Positions 10,635-22,605 of a stretch of DNA of 64,000 nt are shown here, piece by piece. The translations under genes were made by a program, and so were the position numbers. How positions within the stretch are numbered: position 1 is the first letter of the stretch; every line of letters begins with the position of its first letter. Where the stretch lies: positions 186,001-250,000 of the forward strand of contig NJPS01000041.1 in assembly GCA_002946415.1 (NCBI GenBank), in the 5' to 3' direction. A model generated the notes under the pieces. It searched no databases. It had not been told where the DNA came from and saw only the letters and a program-made list of their open reading frames with translations. The stretch is from Rutstroemia sp. NJR-2017a BVV2. Its lineage: Eukaryota > Ascomycota > Leotiomycetes > Helotiales > Rutstroemiaceae.

Positions 10635-11678
10635 AATTAATGCGATACTCTGCGGATTGTGTAGATTGATTTGAAGATAATACGTACAAAGTGCAAACTG
10701 AAAATATAAACTGCTGCTATTAACCTTAAACCAATGATCAAGGATATCTTCGCGGAGATAAATCCAATGAATCAGCTCTCTTCCCTTTAGCATGGTCTAT
10801 AGTTCCGAAAGAACTTTCCAGGGCGTTGCGCAATGACCAACGACTCAACTGAAAAAGGCGAATATTTTAGGATATACATCTTTATACTACTATTTATACT
10901 AAGCATAAGAGCTATATATGCATTTATACAACGATTTATGTACTTTTACATATGCAGATGATCTGTGGTCATCCGTAAACCAGCCCGTTCGGTTTGAGCC
11001 CTGCCAGGGGATCCACTGTTTCCTTCATACAAGTAGGTAGCTGGGGAATCGGTGGAGCAGTTCGGTCTGTGGATATCCACAGTCACGAATAATATGCGCA
11101 CAACCTAGAATGGAATAAAAGTAGAGTCCGACGAAGGTGGTGTGCTACTACCTTCCTAAGGGAAACGTCTTCTGTTCCTCTGCAAGTTCGCTTTTCTTTA
11201 TGATGCTGACAACTTCTACTCAGCAGGATGATAAATCATCTCTGCGGCTACAAAAGGCCTTGTCGATAGCTGCAGAGCATCCTTAGTGGCTACAAAAGCA
11301 ATGCGGGAAGTGTCATGCCTCCTCATGCCCGTTGCGTCATTTCTGGGGCCATGCTAATGCTTCACGTTTGTGATATCAGGTCATTAAGCTTGATTTGATT
11401 GAAATTGAAGCTCAGAGAAAAGCAGAATCGGCGTATGACCTATGGGGCGGGAGTTGTGTTTGTGAAACAAACCTTGTCCTGGTAAAATCACCAGCTCCGT
11501 AACTCCCTTTGTATATTTCTAACGAGATACACGTAAATTAAAGCTCTTCCATACCACCCCTTTTCAATGTGCTATGTTGTTTTTTGACCTTCAATGAATG
11601 ATTGGCTCGTAGAAACGGAATCCCCCTCACATAATCCGCGATGTAAGCAAGGTAATTTATTGCTTAGCTCATATTGCA
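10635..11678. other. Gene-free AT-rich spacer
   Basis: No coding signal or recognisable element on either strand. Confidence 0.5.
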
Positions 11679-12320
11679 TTACAGGAGAGAAGTGATACTT
11701 TCAGCTTCCATGGCAGCTCTGACAGCAGGGCGCTCAACGAGATGCGACACCAGAGCCGTGTATGCCGGATACTCTTCTTTCATGCTGATGCCCCCTTGAG
11801 CGCCCCATCGGTAAAACACGAACAGATACGGATCCACAACCGTGAAGATATTTCCAACAGCATGCACACCATGTAGCTTCTTTTCAATCAACCCATAACA
11901 ATTCTTGACGTTCTCTAATCCTTTCGCTTGGATTCCCGGGATCGCTGATGGATCATTGGAGAATCTCTGCGGTCTTAGAAGCCCACCAAACGCATGAGCA
12001 TGTAAGGTTCCCGACAACCAATTCATCCACTCATAGACTCTAACCGTATCCATCGGCGTTCTGCCCAAGAAGTGTCGTTCGGGAGCAAGCTGTGATATTG
12101 CTGTTGCAATAGCTGGCGTTTCTGTGATCGTTTCACCGTTCAGTACCAATACTGGGAGTCGCTGTTTTGGATTCAAGGTAGCAAGCTCTGAGGCGAAGGC
12201 AACTCTGTCTTTGGTAACTTCGTTCTGAACTGATTCGAAGTCTGCCCCGATTTCGTGAAGAAGAATGTGTGGTGCGAGGGAACATGCTCCAGGTGCCCAG
12301 TAAAATGTAATCTTGGCCAT
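11679..12320 (-). CDS. Glutathione S-transferase, bacterial beta-class-like
   Basis: 213 residues from the ATG at 12320, the usual size for a cytosolic GST. The thioredoxin-fold start reads YWAPGACSLAPHI, which matches the beta-class pattern with the active cysteine in GACS. Further on come NPKQRLPVLVL with the cis-Pro glutathione-binding loop and TETPAI, the Glu/Thr pair contacting glutathione. The rest is the all-helical C-terminal domain. The frame continues upstream to an ATG at 12440, which would add 40 residues. That ATG lies only about 28 bp from a TATAAA box, where transcription would start at or after it, so the inner ATG is preferred. No introns. Role: probable glutathione conjugation or stress detoxification; substrate unknown. 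Beta-class GSTs are mainly bacterial, so old transfer is possible. Confidence 0.85.
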   Translation of the reverse strand: MAKITFYWAPGACSLAPHILLHEIGADFESVQNEVTKDRVAFASELATLNPKQRLPVLVLNGETITETPAIATAISQLAPERHFLGRTPMDTVRVYEWMNWLSGTLHAHAFGGLLRPQRFSNDPSAIPGIQAKGLENVKNCYGLIEKKLHGVHAVGNIFTVVDPYLFVFYRWGAQGGISMKEEYPAYTALVSHLVERPAVRAAMEAESITSLL

Positions 12321-12467
12321 CTTGTGATATGCTTTGCGTTGTTGATGTTGGCGTGATGTGTCTAGGTTACTAGCAGCAACCCGAGCGCGTGGAAAGGAGA
12401 TTGGGTAGTTGATGACCGTTTTCGAATTCAGCAAAGCCATGAGTTCTTGGATGGATGCGGAGGTAGC

Positions 12468-12473
12468 TTTATA
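12468..12473 (-). promoter_or_regulatory. TATA box for the GST gene
   Basis: TATAAA on the minus strand, 28 bp before the outer ATG and about 150 bp before the preferred one. Confidence 0.5.
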
Positions 12474-13118
12474 TGGGCAGGTAAAACTCCGGAGATGATG
12501 GGTCTCTACCTAGAATTTGTAGAATGCGGACGAGTGCATATGCAAGTTCCAGTGAAGCCTGTCTCTGACAAACTGTTTAATAATGCTCCTTAACATAAGT
12601 GACATCGACTTCGCAAGATGAGGTACACACTACACTCAATATGCAATGGTCTCCCCTGAAGTGAAGGTTGGAATACGGCGCAGTTATCGCAAGCATGTAA
12701 TTGGCGAGTGAAATGCCTGAATTCATCGCGACATGGAGGTCAGTTATGACTAGACGAAGGATCGAAGCGCGTGTGCGGCGTTCAGAGAGAGTGCTTCTAG
12801 AGAGAGTGCTTCTGGGATATAAATGGGATTTGGTGATCCGCGATGATAGAACTTGTCAAGTCTTCAATCTCTTGTTGAATCTTCCTCTCGCTGCAGATAG
12901 TATTTAGTATGAATTAAGTGACCATATCGCGTATCCATTTCCGCTGCGAGCTGGAACTTGCCATAGAAATTAAATATGGAGGTCAAGTAAGTGAAGTTTG
13001 GAAGATCGTGATTAGAAGTCGATATTGGACGGCAACTGCGGTTCTCTGCAAACGTTATGAGCCAGCAGTAAACATGAGCGTCATATTTTTAGATATGAGA
13101 ACTATCTTCATATCACTA
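12474..13118. other. Gene-free spacer
   Basis: Between the GST promoter and the tRNA. No supported gene. A direct repeat of GAGAGAGTGCTTCT-like sequence lies near 12785-12808. Confidence 0.5.
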
Positions 13119-13220
13119 TCCGAATTAGTGTAGGGGTTAACATATCTCGCTTTCATATTCATTCACACCTGTGAATAGAAATGTTCCGAGAAGCCCCGGG
13201 TTCGATTCCCGGATTCGGAA
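13119..13220 (+). tRNA. tRNA-Glu(UUC): tRNA-Glu (anticodon UUC) with intron
   Basis: The acceptor stem TCCGAAT pairs perfectly with ATTCGGA at 13213-13219. The anticodon stem TCTCG pairs with CGAGA, and the T arm is CCGGG-TTCGATT-CCCGG. The loop gives anticodon TTC at 13152-13154. A 30-nt intron (13156-13185) interrupts the loop after position 37, the normal place for a nuclear tRNA intron, and can itself form a TATTCA/TGAATA stem. The B box GGTTCGATTCC is intact, and a T5 run shortly after the gene would end Pol III transcription. Confidence 0.93.
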
Positions 13221-13597
13221 ATTCATTTTTGAAATTTTGTCAAACTATATCTTTGGCTGCGATTCTATTGTAAATGTTGATGAAGATCGTTAATACAGAG
13301 CATTGCGATCGCTTGCTCCTTTGGATATTTTTGTTGCAAGGAACTTCGAAGTTCGATTTCCTATGGAGGGACATACTTTTAGCGAAAGAGATAAACCCAC
13401 ACGGAGTTAATCTAGAGTTTTTCTTTCAGCCTCACAGAGCCCAGTGATCGTTACTAGATCCACGCTTAACAGTCTAAAAACTCTAGCTCTTCCATAGCGG
13501 ATTTGGCGACGTATCGCGAGTCTACAGACCAGAACCGTAGTAATTATATTTCTCTTGACCTGCAATTCATGAAGCTGAGGAGCCTACCTTGTACATC
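13221..13597. other. Spacer between tRNA and SEC21
   Basis: No gene seen. Probably holds the SEC21 promoter. Confidence 0.5.
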
Positions 13598-16548
13598 ATG
13601 AGTTACAGCAAGAAAGATGAAGATGCCGAGATGGCCATCATGAGAGTCGACAGGACTTCTGTCTTTCAAGAAGGTCGGTGAACATTCCTGTTCCTATAAA
13701 ACAGGCCAGCTAACCTAACAATCACAGCTCGATTATTCAATTCCTCCCCCATACAACCTCGAAGATGCCGTGTGCTCCTCACGAAGATTGCGCTCCTGTT
13801 ATACACAGGCGAACGATTCCCTACGAACGAAGCTACTACCCTTTTCTTCGGTATCTCAAAGCTGTTTCAAAACAAAGATGCCAGTCTTCGACAAATGGTG
13901 CACCTTATTATTAAGGAATTGGCGCATTCGGCAGAGGATATTATTATGGTCACTAGCACAATAATGAAAGACACTGGTGGCGGAACGGACGCAATTTATA
14001 GGCCAAATGCTATTCGGGCCCTTTGCCGTATCATTGATGTGAGTTCAGTCGACTATGAGAGGGGATCCAATTAACACAACCAGTCTACCACAGTCCAAAG
14101 TGTCGAGCGAGTATTAAAGACTGCAATTGTCGATAAAAACCCCTCCGTTTCCTCTGCCGCCTTAATATCCTCCTACCATCTCCTACCTATAGCCCGCGAT
14201 GTTGTCCGCAGATGGCAAAGCGAAACACAGGAAGCTGCAAGTGCTACGAAATCCTCAGGTGGTTTCTCCCTTGGGTTCTCCTCATCCAGCAGCCAGATGC
14301 CAGTCAATAACTCTACAATGACACAATATCATGCAATTGGGCTGTTATATCAAATGAGAATGCACGACAGAATGGCATTGGTCAAGATGGTTCAACAATT
14401 TGGTGCAGCAGGCGCTGTAAAGAGCCCAGCTGCAACCGTTATGCTTGTCCGTTTAGCGGCACAACTGGCAGAAGAGGATCAACAACTTAGGAGACCAATG
14501 ATGCAGCTTTTGGACGGCTGGCTCCGACACAAGAGTGAAATGGTCAATTTCGAGGCTGCCAAGGCTATCTGCGACATGCGAGATGTTACGGATGCTGAAG
14601 TGACTCAAGCAATTCATGTTCTACAACTGTTCCTTACATCACCTCGAGCTGTCACCAAATTCGCCGCAATTCGCATTCTCCACAATTTTGCGTCTTTCAA
14701 ACCGCAAGCTGTGCACCCATGTAACCCCGACATCGAACTCCTCATTTCGAACTCTAACCGATCTATTGCTACTTTCGCTATCACAACACTTCTAAAGACT
14801 GGGAATGAGGCTAGTGTGGACCGATTGATGAAGCAAATCTCTGGATTCATGGCAGACATCACGGATGAGTTCAAGATTACTATTGTCGAAGCTATTCGCA
14901 CACTTTGCCTCAAGTTCCCCAACAAGCAGGCTGGTATGCTTGCATTCCTTAGTGGCATACTGCGCGATGAGGGAGGATATGAGTTCAAGCGTGCTGTGGT
15001 AGAGAGTATGTTTGACTTGATTAAGTTCGTACCGGATTCAAAGGAAGATGCGCTGGCACACCTTTGCGAGTTCATCGAGGACTGTGAATTTACCAAGCTG
15101 GCAGTCAGAATTCTCCATCTCCTGGGCTTAGAAGGTCCAAAGACATCTCAGCCTACCAAATACATCCGGTACATCTATAATCGTGTCGTACTAGAGAATG
15201 CCATTGTCCGAGCGGCTGCAGTTACGGCTCTGGCCAAGTTTGGTGTTGGACAAAAGGACCCCGAAGTCAAGCGAAGTGTCAATGTTCTCCTTACCAGATG
15301 TTTGGATGATGTTGATGACGAAGTCCGCGATCGCGCTGCTTTGAACTTGCGATTGATGACTGAGCCGGACGAAATGGCGGAGAAGTTCATCAAGAATGGT
15401 ATGGTTTTTGTCCGCTTTTTTAAACTTATCATACTAACCCATCACAGAGAACACTTTTGCTCTTCCTTATCTGGAGCATCAACTGGTTATGTATGTTACA
15501 GCTGATGACAAGTCAACGTTCGAGACGCCATTCGACATCGCTTCCGTTCCTGTGGTCACCAAGGAGCAAGCAGATGCGGAAGAGAGGACCAAGAAGATGA
15601 CTGAGGCAACTCCAACTCTCAAGGCACCTAAGGCCGGCCCAACTAAAACAGCTCCATCAGGTGCTGAGGCTGCTGCATCTGCCTCTGCAGCTGCTCAAAA
15701 ATATGCTCAAGAATTACTTAAGGTTCCGGAACTGAAGGCATATGGAAGTGTCTTGAAATCATCTCCTGTGGTCGAATTGACCGAATCCGAGACCGAGTAC
15801 GTCGTCACTGTAGTGAAGCACATTTTCAAGGAGCACATTGTTCTTCAATATGAGGTCAAGAACACTCTACCAGATACCGTTCTCGAAGATGTATCAGTGG
15901 TGGCTACACCGACGGACGAAGAGGAGCTCGAGGAAGATTTTATCATTCCTGCAGCTAAGCTCTCTACTGATGAACCCGGTACTATCTACGTTTCCTTCAA
16001 GAAGACAAGCGGCGAGTCTGCTTTCCCAACCAGCAGCTTCACCAACGTCTTGAAATTCACAACTAAGGAGATTGATCCCACAACTGGCGAACCTGAGGAA
16101 GGTGGTTATGACGATGAATATCAAGTCGAAGATCTTGAGCTCACTGGCAGCGACTATGTTGTACCTGCATTCGCAGGAAACTTCAACCATCTCTGGGAAC
16201 AAGTCGGTGCATCGGGCGAGGAAGCTGAAGAGACCCTCCAATTGAGCGGCGTCAAGAGTATAGCAGGTAAGTTGAGACTTATTCTTTCGTCTTTGACTAT
16301 TTTAACAATCTTCAGATGCAACCGAGCAATTAACCAAAACTCTTTCCTTACAACCTCTCGAGGGCACAGACGTGCCTGTCAATAACACCACCCACACCCT
16401 CAAATTATTTGGAAAAACAGTTACGGGAGGAAAGGTTGTGGCGAATATCCGAATGGCGTACTCTAGCAAATCTGGAGTTGCTACTAAAATTGTGGTTCGT
16501 GGTGAGGAGGAAGGGATTGCAGCTTTGGTTATTGCGTCTGTTGCTTAA
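13598..16548 (+). CDS. SEC21: Coatomer subunit gamma (COPI coat)
   Basis: Five exons by eye: 13598-13673, 13728-14040, 14086-15398, 15448-16266, 16316-16548. All four introns are GT-AG, 45-54 bp, and the spliced frame gives 917 residues, normal for gamma-COP. It starts MSYSKKDEDAEMAIMRVDRT, then VFQEARLFNSSPIQPRRCR across the first splice. The N-terminal two thirds is the adaptin-like HEAT/ARM trunk. An Ala/Ser/Lys-rich hinge follows, and then the appendage domain (KVPELKAYGSVLKSS to the end) that binds ARF-GAP and other COPI partners. Role: structural subunit of the coatomer on Golgi vesicles for Golgi-to-ER retrograde transport. Essential and expected to be single-copy. Confidence 0.97.
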
Positions 16549-17281
16549 GCTAGCGGTTACACGGAGTTGAAAGTTCGGTGCATCTTGATGACAATTGTTT
16601 AGATAATGGGTAAAGTACAAGTAGATGCAAAAGTGAGAATTCGCCTTGGTTTCATGGAGGAGAGGTTCCTGAGGCAAAGGAGGAAAGTAAGCACCAAGTC
16701 AAAAAATATGAAAACAGTACTCTGCAAATCGATGAAGTCGAGCTGAGGTTCCTCATTGCCGAGATGATCCCACCACGTGTGAGTCTATGCTCATGAACAC
16801 GTGGAGGAGAGATACAGTAAATCGCAGCTTTCCTGGAGATTCCACAATTTATACTGTACGAATCGAGAAAGCTGGATTAAATTGGAACAGTCTGACTGTC
16901 TGAACGATGCAGCTCCCTTCACATTCACTCATGACCCGAAAATTTCTTCACATGTACAATGTGTTGTTGCTGGACCCTTCAAAAGAAAGCCCCCTATCAG
17001 AATCCCCGAATCTCGGTAGCTGCTGAGTGCAAAGAAGAAAATGACGCAGCTATTTACCCGTAATTCTTAAATTTCTTGGCGCGTTCTCGTTCCAGAACAA
17101 TCAAGATTTATTTTCTAGCTATCTGCCTTGGTACAGTAGAGAGCATCGGGTTTCCTTTTATTTCTTTGTTTGTCCACCTTTTTCATCCCCCTACAAATTG
17201 GCATCCCAAACGACACCGTGGTAGTCGTCGTCTTATCGACCATTCCCCCCTCTTCCTCAATTATCCTCACCATTCGCAGAA
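16549..17281. other. Intergenic, includes promoter of the phosphotransferase gene
   Basis: No gene. Two CACGTG boxes (16774-16779 and 16798-16803) form a CCACGTGT/ACACGTGG inverted pair, a possible bHLH-type binding site about 480 bp before the next start codon. Confidence 0.5.
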
Positions 17282-18797
17282 ATGGTCTATGTACGACAAG
17301 ATGCGCTCCCCAATCTCCGCCAGTATAAATATTCAGGCGTCGACCACTCGCTGCTGTCCCGCTATGTGCTGAAGCCGTTCTATACGAACTTCGTCATAAA
17401 ATGTTTTCCTATGAGTATGGCGCCGAATCTCATCACCCTCACGGGATTTGGGTTCGTCATTATTAACATATTGACGCTGCTGTGGTATAATCCGACGCTG
17501 GATACGGACTGTCCGAGATGGGTTTACGCGAGTTGGGCAGTGGGACTCTTTCTATATCAAACCTTTGATGCAGTTGACGGGACGCAGGCGTAGGTTTTAT
17601 GTGTTTCCTTTATTGTGCCGGGTGCAGGGTGAGAAGAGAAATGGAGGGACAGAAAAGATGATCTCGAGTTCTGCGAAATTGGAAGCTAATGCTTAAATCT
17701 AGGAGACGCACACATCAGAGCGGACCTCTTGGAGAGTTATTCGATCATGGAGTTGATGCGGTCAATACGTCTCTGGAATGCTTGATCTTCGCAGCTTCGC
17801 AGAATCTAGGAATGGGTTGGAAGACAGTTATGGTCTTGTTTGCATGTGCGTATACTGGCAGCATGTACCCCGCGCTCGAAGACAACTGCTAACGAAGATT
17901 AATACGACAGCTCTCCTGACCTTCTACGTGCAAACATGGGACGAATACCACACGAAGACATTAACACTGGGATTGATCTCTGGACCGGTCGAAGGAATCG
18001 TTATTCTGATTACCGTATACGCGTTCACAGCGATCAAAGGTGGTGCAAGCTTCTGGGGCCAATCAATGTTCAGAACTGTTGGAATTCCCCATTACGCTTT
18101 TATCCCAGACTATATTTACGAATTGCCATTTAATGAGTGGTATATGGTGCAAGGTGGCATTGTGCTTGTTCTCAACACCGTGCAAAGGTATTTTTTACCC
18201 CTCCTCAAACCCTGGCATTCTCTTTGAGACTAACGCCCCTCAGCTCCATAAATGTGATCCGAGCTCGACGAGCCCGCGGCGACAGATCTCGCGGTGCTCT
18301 GCTAGGCCTTGTTCCTTTCTTCTTTACATGGACGCTTATCCCAGCCTACCTATATCTCAATCCTGAGATCTTATACAACCATCTCGTACCATTCGTCTTC
18401 TTCGCCGGTCTCGTCAATGCATACTCTGTCGGTCAAATGATCACTGCTCATTTGGTCAAACTACCCTTCCCCTATACAAATGTCTTGGTGCTGCCACTTG
18501 CTTATGGCGTCTTTGATTCTTTGGGACCATTCTTACAGGAGCACGTCGGATTTGGCTGGCCAAGTGCACTTGGTGGTGGTGTTTACCAGGTCGCGTATGC
18601 TTTCTGCATGCTAGGCGTTGCGATCGGTGTTTATGGTAGTTTCGTGGTAAGGACTTATTTCCTAGATGAGGTTGATGCAGATGTGCTAATGAAAATAGGT
18701 CGATGTTATTGTTACCATTTGCGATTATCTTGACATTTGGTGTCTAACCATCAAGCATCCATATAACGAAGAGGAAGAAGCGAAGAAAGTGAAATAA
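17282..18797 (+). CDS. CDP-alcohol phosphotransferase (choline/ethanolamine phosphotransferase)
   Basis: Five exons by eye: 17282-17589, 17703-17845, 17911-18187, 18244-18646, 18699-18797. All introns are GT-AG and the frame closes to 409 residues, the usual size for CPT1/EPT1 proteins. The family signature DG-x2-AR-x8-G-x3-D-x3-D is present and is assembled across the first splice (DGTQARR, then GPLGELFDHGVD). About seven to eight hydrophobic segments follow. Role: the last step of the Kennedy pathway, moving phosphocholine or phosphoethanolamine from its CDP form to diacylglycerol in the ER membrane. Which head group is preferred cannot be read from the sequence. Confidence 0.95.
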
Positions 18798-19956
18798 GAG
18801 ACTATTCGGTCGATGAATGAAATGAAGACATGACGGTTGGCAATGGCTTGAGATCTGGTCGGGATTTGGATGGAGGGAAATGGAACGTGAAAATTAATGA
18901 TATCTTTGAGCGTTTGCGATTCCTGGTATCTTATGACGGGCAGATGGCTGGAAAATAGAATGGGAGGCTTCATGTTATTGTTAATCTTGGCTGGGCATGA
19001 TACCTCTGATACTAATTTAGTATACCACGACATCTATTTCGTATTAGCTTTTAACCCGCTTGGGAGTACTGGTATTCTTGATGATTCTCGCCGACCGTGA
19101 AGATAGGTAGCTGCAACTTACTAGTCGTCGCAACGGGAAGTGAGCTGCAATGGCACGTATTGACCTTGAAGGCTCTATGTTCTACTGTGTCTCTAGTAGT
19201 GTCTGAGTCGAAGTGTTTACATGCTAAGAATTCTGTAGAGAGTTTAATGTCTGGTGCTTGAAGTGGGCATTTTCGTATTGGCTGAACTTTCCTTAGCGTA
19301 AATGATCATCGCCTACTCACCACTCTCACGTTCCCGTACAGGCTTAGTGGCCGCTGAATCCCTGAGCTGATCTTGTGGATTTGCAGGGTCCTGTTACAGT
19401 CGTTCATCCATCTTGTCGATGTTACCTCTCTAAATTTCACTTTTGAGACTGATGCTATATAAGCATTGTCACTCACCGTTATCATGGACAAGCAAAGATC
19501 ATCAAGCTTAGCAGGATGTTGAGCTCGTACACCAACAGTTCGACAGGTGATGGATGCCCTTCGTTGTCTACTTCCAGATTGGCAATGTGGAGGAAACAGC
19601 TCTTCTCTACTCGACCACTTACTCTCTTAGTTCTGGAGATACTCGGTGGATAATGTCGTACAAGAGAAAGGAAGCCCTTTTCCTGTTACTTGAAAAGAAA
19701 AATTCTATCGACTTACGTGCACTGAGAATTTCAAACAGAAGTCAACCCCCTTCCAAAAAGAATTCTATTGCACTCTGAACGATGCCGCACCATCGATAAT
19801 ACATTCCGCCGACTGACATCAAATTTCTGAGATGCATATACAAAATCCGTTTTTGGTTTGTAATATCCAGAGTTCGACCTTTTAGAGCTGATGTCAGCCT
19901 GTAAGCTAACTGTTGGTACAACTCAATCACCAACATGTTGTATCCGATAAAAAATG
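18798..19956. other. Gene-free spacer
   Basis: Over 1.1 kb with no supported gene on either strand. Confidence 0.5.
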
Positions 19957-19962
19957 TATAAA
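19957..19962 (+). promoter_or_regulatory. TATA box of the GMC oxidoreductase gene
   Basis: TATAAA 61 bp before the start codon at 20023. Between them lies a nine-codon upstream frame (19978-20007) that ends 15 bp before the start and could dampen translation if transcribed. Confidence 0.55.
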
Positions 19963-20022
19963 GAGAGCAGTTCCTCCATGGAAAGATGTGAAGTTTTGCC
20001 ATCTTAACAGACACCTACAATC

Positions 20023-21684
20023 ATGAACATCCCTACAGAAGCAGACTACATCATCATCGGAGGCGGCCTAACCGGCTGCGCACTCGCCAGCCGTCTCGCC
20101 GAGAGACTTGGCTCATCCGCCTCTATCCTCATTCTCGAAGCCGGTCCCGACCCTCGGGATAACCCCAACGCGACGAGTCTTGGAGGGGGGTTCGCCCTTG
20201 CAGGGTCCGAACTCGACTGGGCTTACAAAACCGCGCCGATCCCAAGTCTCGCCAACCGGTCTATCACGCTCACCGCAGGAAGAACTCTAGGCGGTGGCAG
20301 CGTGCTGAACTACGGTGGCTGGTCGCGCGGTGATAGGAGTGATTATGATGCTTGGGCGCGGATTGTGGGAGATAAGCGCTGGAGTTATGATGGGCTTTTG
20401 CCGTATTTTAAACGGAGCGAGGCGTTTAGGGAGGCAGAAGCTGATCGGGAGCAACATGGGCGGGATGGTCCTATGAAAATATCGAGTATCATTGGAAGTG
20501 ACGCGAAAAGAAAATATCCACTCCGCGAGCCCCTCCTGGAAGCTTGGGCCGAACTCGGGGTACAGCGTGTTTCGTCTAGTGCTGGGAAGCTTGCTGGCTT
20601 GTCTGAGTTTTTGGAGAACTTCAATGATGGTGTGCGTCAGCCGTCGCATTTGGCATACGATCTATCTGGGGTTGATGTCAAGACTAATAGTCCTGTTCAT
20701 CGCATATTGTTTGAGCAATCCTCAGATAGTCAAAGTCCGCGAGCCGTAGGCGTCGTGCTTGGGGATGGTTGTCACGTAAAAGCTCGCAAGGAGGTTATTC
20801 TGGCAGCGGGAGCTATAAGTTCGCCTCATCTATTACAACTCTCAGGCGTCGGACCAGCGTCCATGCTGGCCCAGCATTCTATTCCAGTTATCTGCGATTC
20901 ACCAGCTGTCGGTCAGAATCTATTTGACCACTTTGCTTTCTTCCAAGTGTTCAAGCTGCGGAGCCCAGAACGTGGGCTTGCGCTTGGTCATCCTGCGCTT
21001 ACAGATCCTGCAATGTTTAAGGGCATGCCGGTTGACTGGATTGTCAACGAGGCATTGCCCGCCGAGAAATTGACCAAGGCTCTCTCTGAGGATGGGGATC
21101 CGTTGGATGCACGAAAGCTAGGCGACGCTGGTAGGACTCATGCCGAGAGTCTAATACTGTACAGTCCGCTCGCACCTGGCGTACCTGTAGATGGTAGTTT
21201 TATCGGCACATCAGTGATGCTCACTCTCCCCACATCTCGAGGCTCAGTTGGATTATCGTCAGCTTCACCAGACGACCCGCCACTAGTTCACGGCAACTAC
21301 TTCTCCACATCGATGGACCGTGCAGTCCTGGTGCATGGAGCTCGTCGATTGTTACAATGTCTTTTATCCACGGCAGCCGGCCGAGACGTGGTAGAAGCAG
21401 AATTCGCTCCTGCGCCTGGACTGGAGCCATTAACATTGGAGAGCAGTGACAAGGAGATCGAAGATCGGATCCGGTTGGTAGGAAACCCGCACTTCCATGT
21501 CGCGGGAACATGTCCACTTGGTACGGTACTCGATGTTGAACTACGTGTGAAAGGAGTTAGGGGATTGAGGGTTGTGGATGCAAGTATATTCCCTGCGCCT
21601 TTGGGTGGCCATCCGCAGGCGTCGCTGTATGGAATCGCGGACTTGGCTGCTGAGATGATTGCTGGAAGTAAGGATAGGTACTGA
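20023..21684 (+). CDS. GMC family FAD oxidoreductase
   Basis: 553 residues, single exon. The N-terminal FAD-binding Rossmann motif is YIIIGGGLTGCALASRLAE, followed by LILEAG. The GMC signature region contains GRTLGGGSVLNYGGWSRG, and the second signature is AAGAISSPHLLQLSGVG. The active-site pair appears as the His of FHVAGTC and the His of GGHPQAS, where many relatives have Asn. The C-terminus closes the FAD domain (ASLYGIADLAAEMI). No signal peptide, so probably intracellular, unlike secreted glucose or aryl-alcohol oxidases. The substrate is likely a small alcohol, but sequence does not tell which, nor whether it acts as an oxidase or dehydrogenase. The gene stands alone; no biosynthetic cluster is visible next to it. 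Confidence 0.93.
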   Translation: MNIPTEADYIIIGGGLTGCALASRLAERLGSSASILILEAGPDPRDNPNATSLGGGFALAGSELDWAYKTAPIPSLANRSITLTAGRTLGGGSVLNYGGWSRGDRSDYDAWARIVGDKRWSYDGLLPYFKRSEAFREAEADREQHGRDGPMKISSIIGSDAKRKYPLREPLLEAWAELGVQRVSSSAGKLAGLSEFLENFNDGVRQPSHLAYDLSGVDVKTNSPVHRILFEQSSDSQSPRAVGVVLGDGCHVKARKEVILAAGAISSPHLLQLSGVGPASMLAQHSIPVICDSPAVGQNLFDHFAFFQVFKLRSPERGLALGHPALTDPAMFKGMPVDWIVNEALPAEKLTKALSEDGDPLDARKLGDAGRTHAESLILYSPLAPGVPVDGSFIGTSVMLTLPTSRGSVGLSSASPDDPPLVHGNYFSTSMDRAVLVHGARRLLQCLLSTAAGRDVVEAEFAPAPGLEPLTLESSDKEIEDRIRLVGNPHFHVAGTCPLGTVLDVELRVKGVRGLRVVDASIFPAPLGGHPQASLYGIADLAAEMIAGSKDRY

Positions 21685-22504
21685 ACAGCGCGGCCGGTTT
21701 TTGATACTCATGTGACTTCAATTAGTATATTTTCAACTCGTACTAGCAAAATATTGATTAAAGATGAGCCAGGTTGTAGACTGCGTTATTCTCGGTATAT
21801 TAAGTGGCGACGTGCTACCTATCCGCCAATCTTAGCTTCCCGAGAAGGAATGAGCTTATTTCAACGAACATCATTCCAAATGTAGAGGAGAGGAGAGTGA
21901 CACTAAATCGAACATGCACAATCATTCCATTCGGCCCTTCATTCTACGAAAATAATCAGTCTGTCGCTATTCGTCTCAACGGAGGAGCATGATCCGTCTT
22001 GGCATTTCATCCACGTATTTAATCCGTCAACATCACGGATTAATGTCTGTCCATACTTTTACCACAAAGCCACATGCAGTAACCTCGGGGCCGATATATA
22101 TGTGCAGTGACATCAGTCACCGTTTGGCCCTTCAAAAACCGCCACAGAATCAATCATTGTGTTCCTGCATTTGGACGAGCGGGGATGTTCCCCATCCACA
22201 CTGTCTCCATCGGCGCAAGTGATGCCGAATTAGCTACAGTAACCGTCGAGTGATATTCGGCGAAATCGCATTAAAAAACGCTAGTAAATTGCCGAATATG
22301 AGTTGCCTAGTACTGTAGTGCCCGGAGGGATGACATTGAAGATTTTCCTGCGTTGCAATTTTACTATCGTTGGATGCATATGCAGCGGTTTCAGCTGCGT
22401 TTTCTAGAGATAGACACATTGATGTTGAGGAGACCCGGGGTATGATCTATGCAAGGTATATCCTAACGCAATACATTCATACAGTACCCCGCACCATTTC
22501 TAAC
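21685..22504. other. Gene-free spacer
   Basis: No supported gene; the distal pectinase promoter lies at its right end. Confidence 0.5.
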
Positions 22505-22528
22505 CTGGGGTCGCGGGGAGATCTGGGG
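22505..22528 (+). promoter_or_regulatory. Cluster of three CreA/Mig1-type sites
   Basis: Three matches to the SYGGRG consensus in 24 bp: CTGGGG (22505), GCGGGG (22513) and CTGGGG (22523). They lie 78-101 bp before the pectinase start and just before a TATATAT box at 22541-22547. CreA represses plant-cell-wall enzymes on glucose, and closely spaced sites are the functional arrangement known for it. Confidence 0.6.
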
Positions 22529-22605
22529 ATGAGATGAAGATATATATGAGCGGCAACTATTGCATATAAAATTATGCACTGAAAGCCAATCTCAACATCC
22601 TCTGT

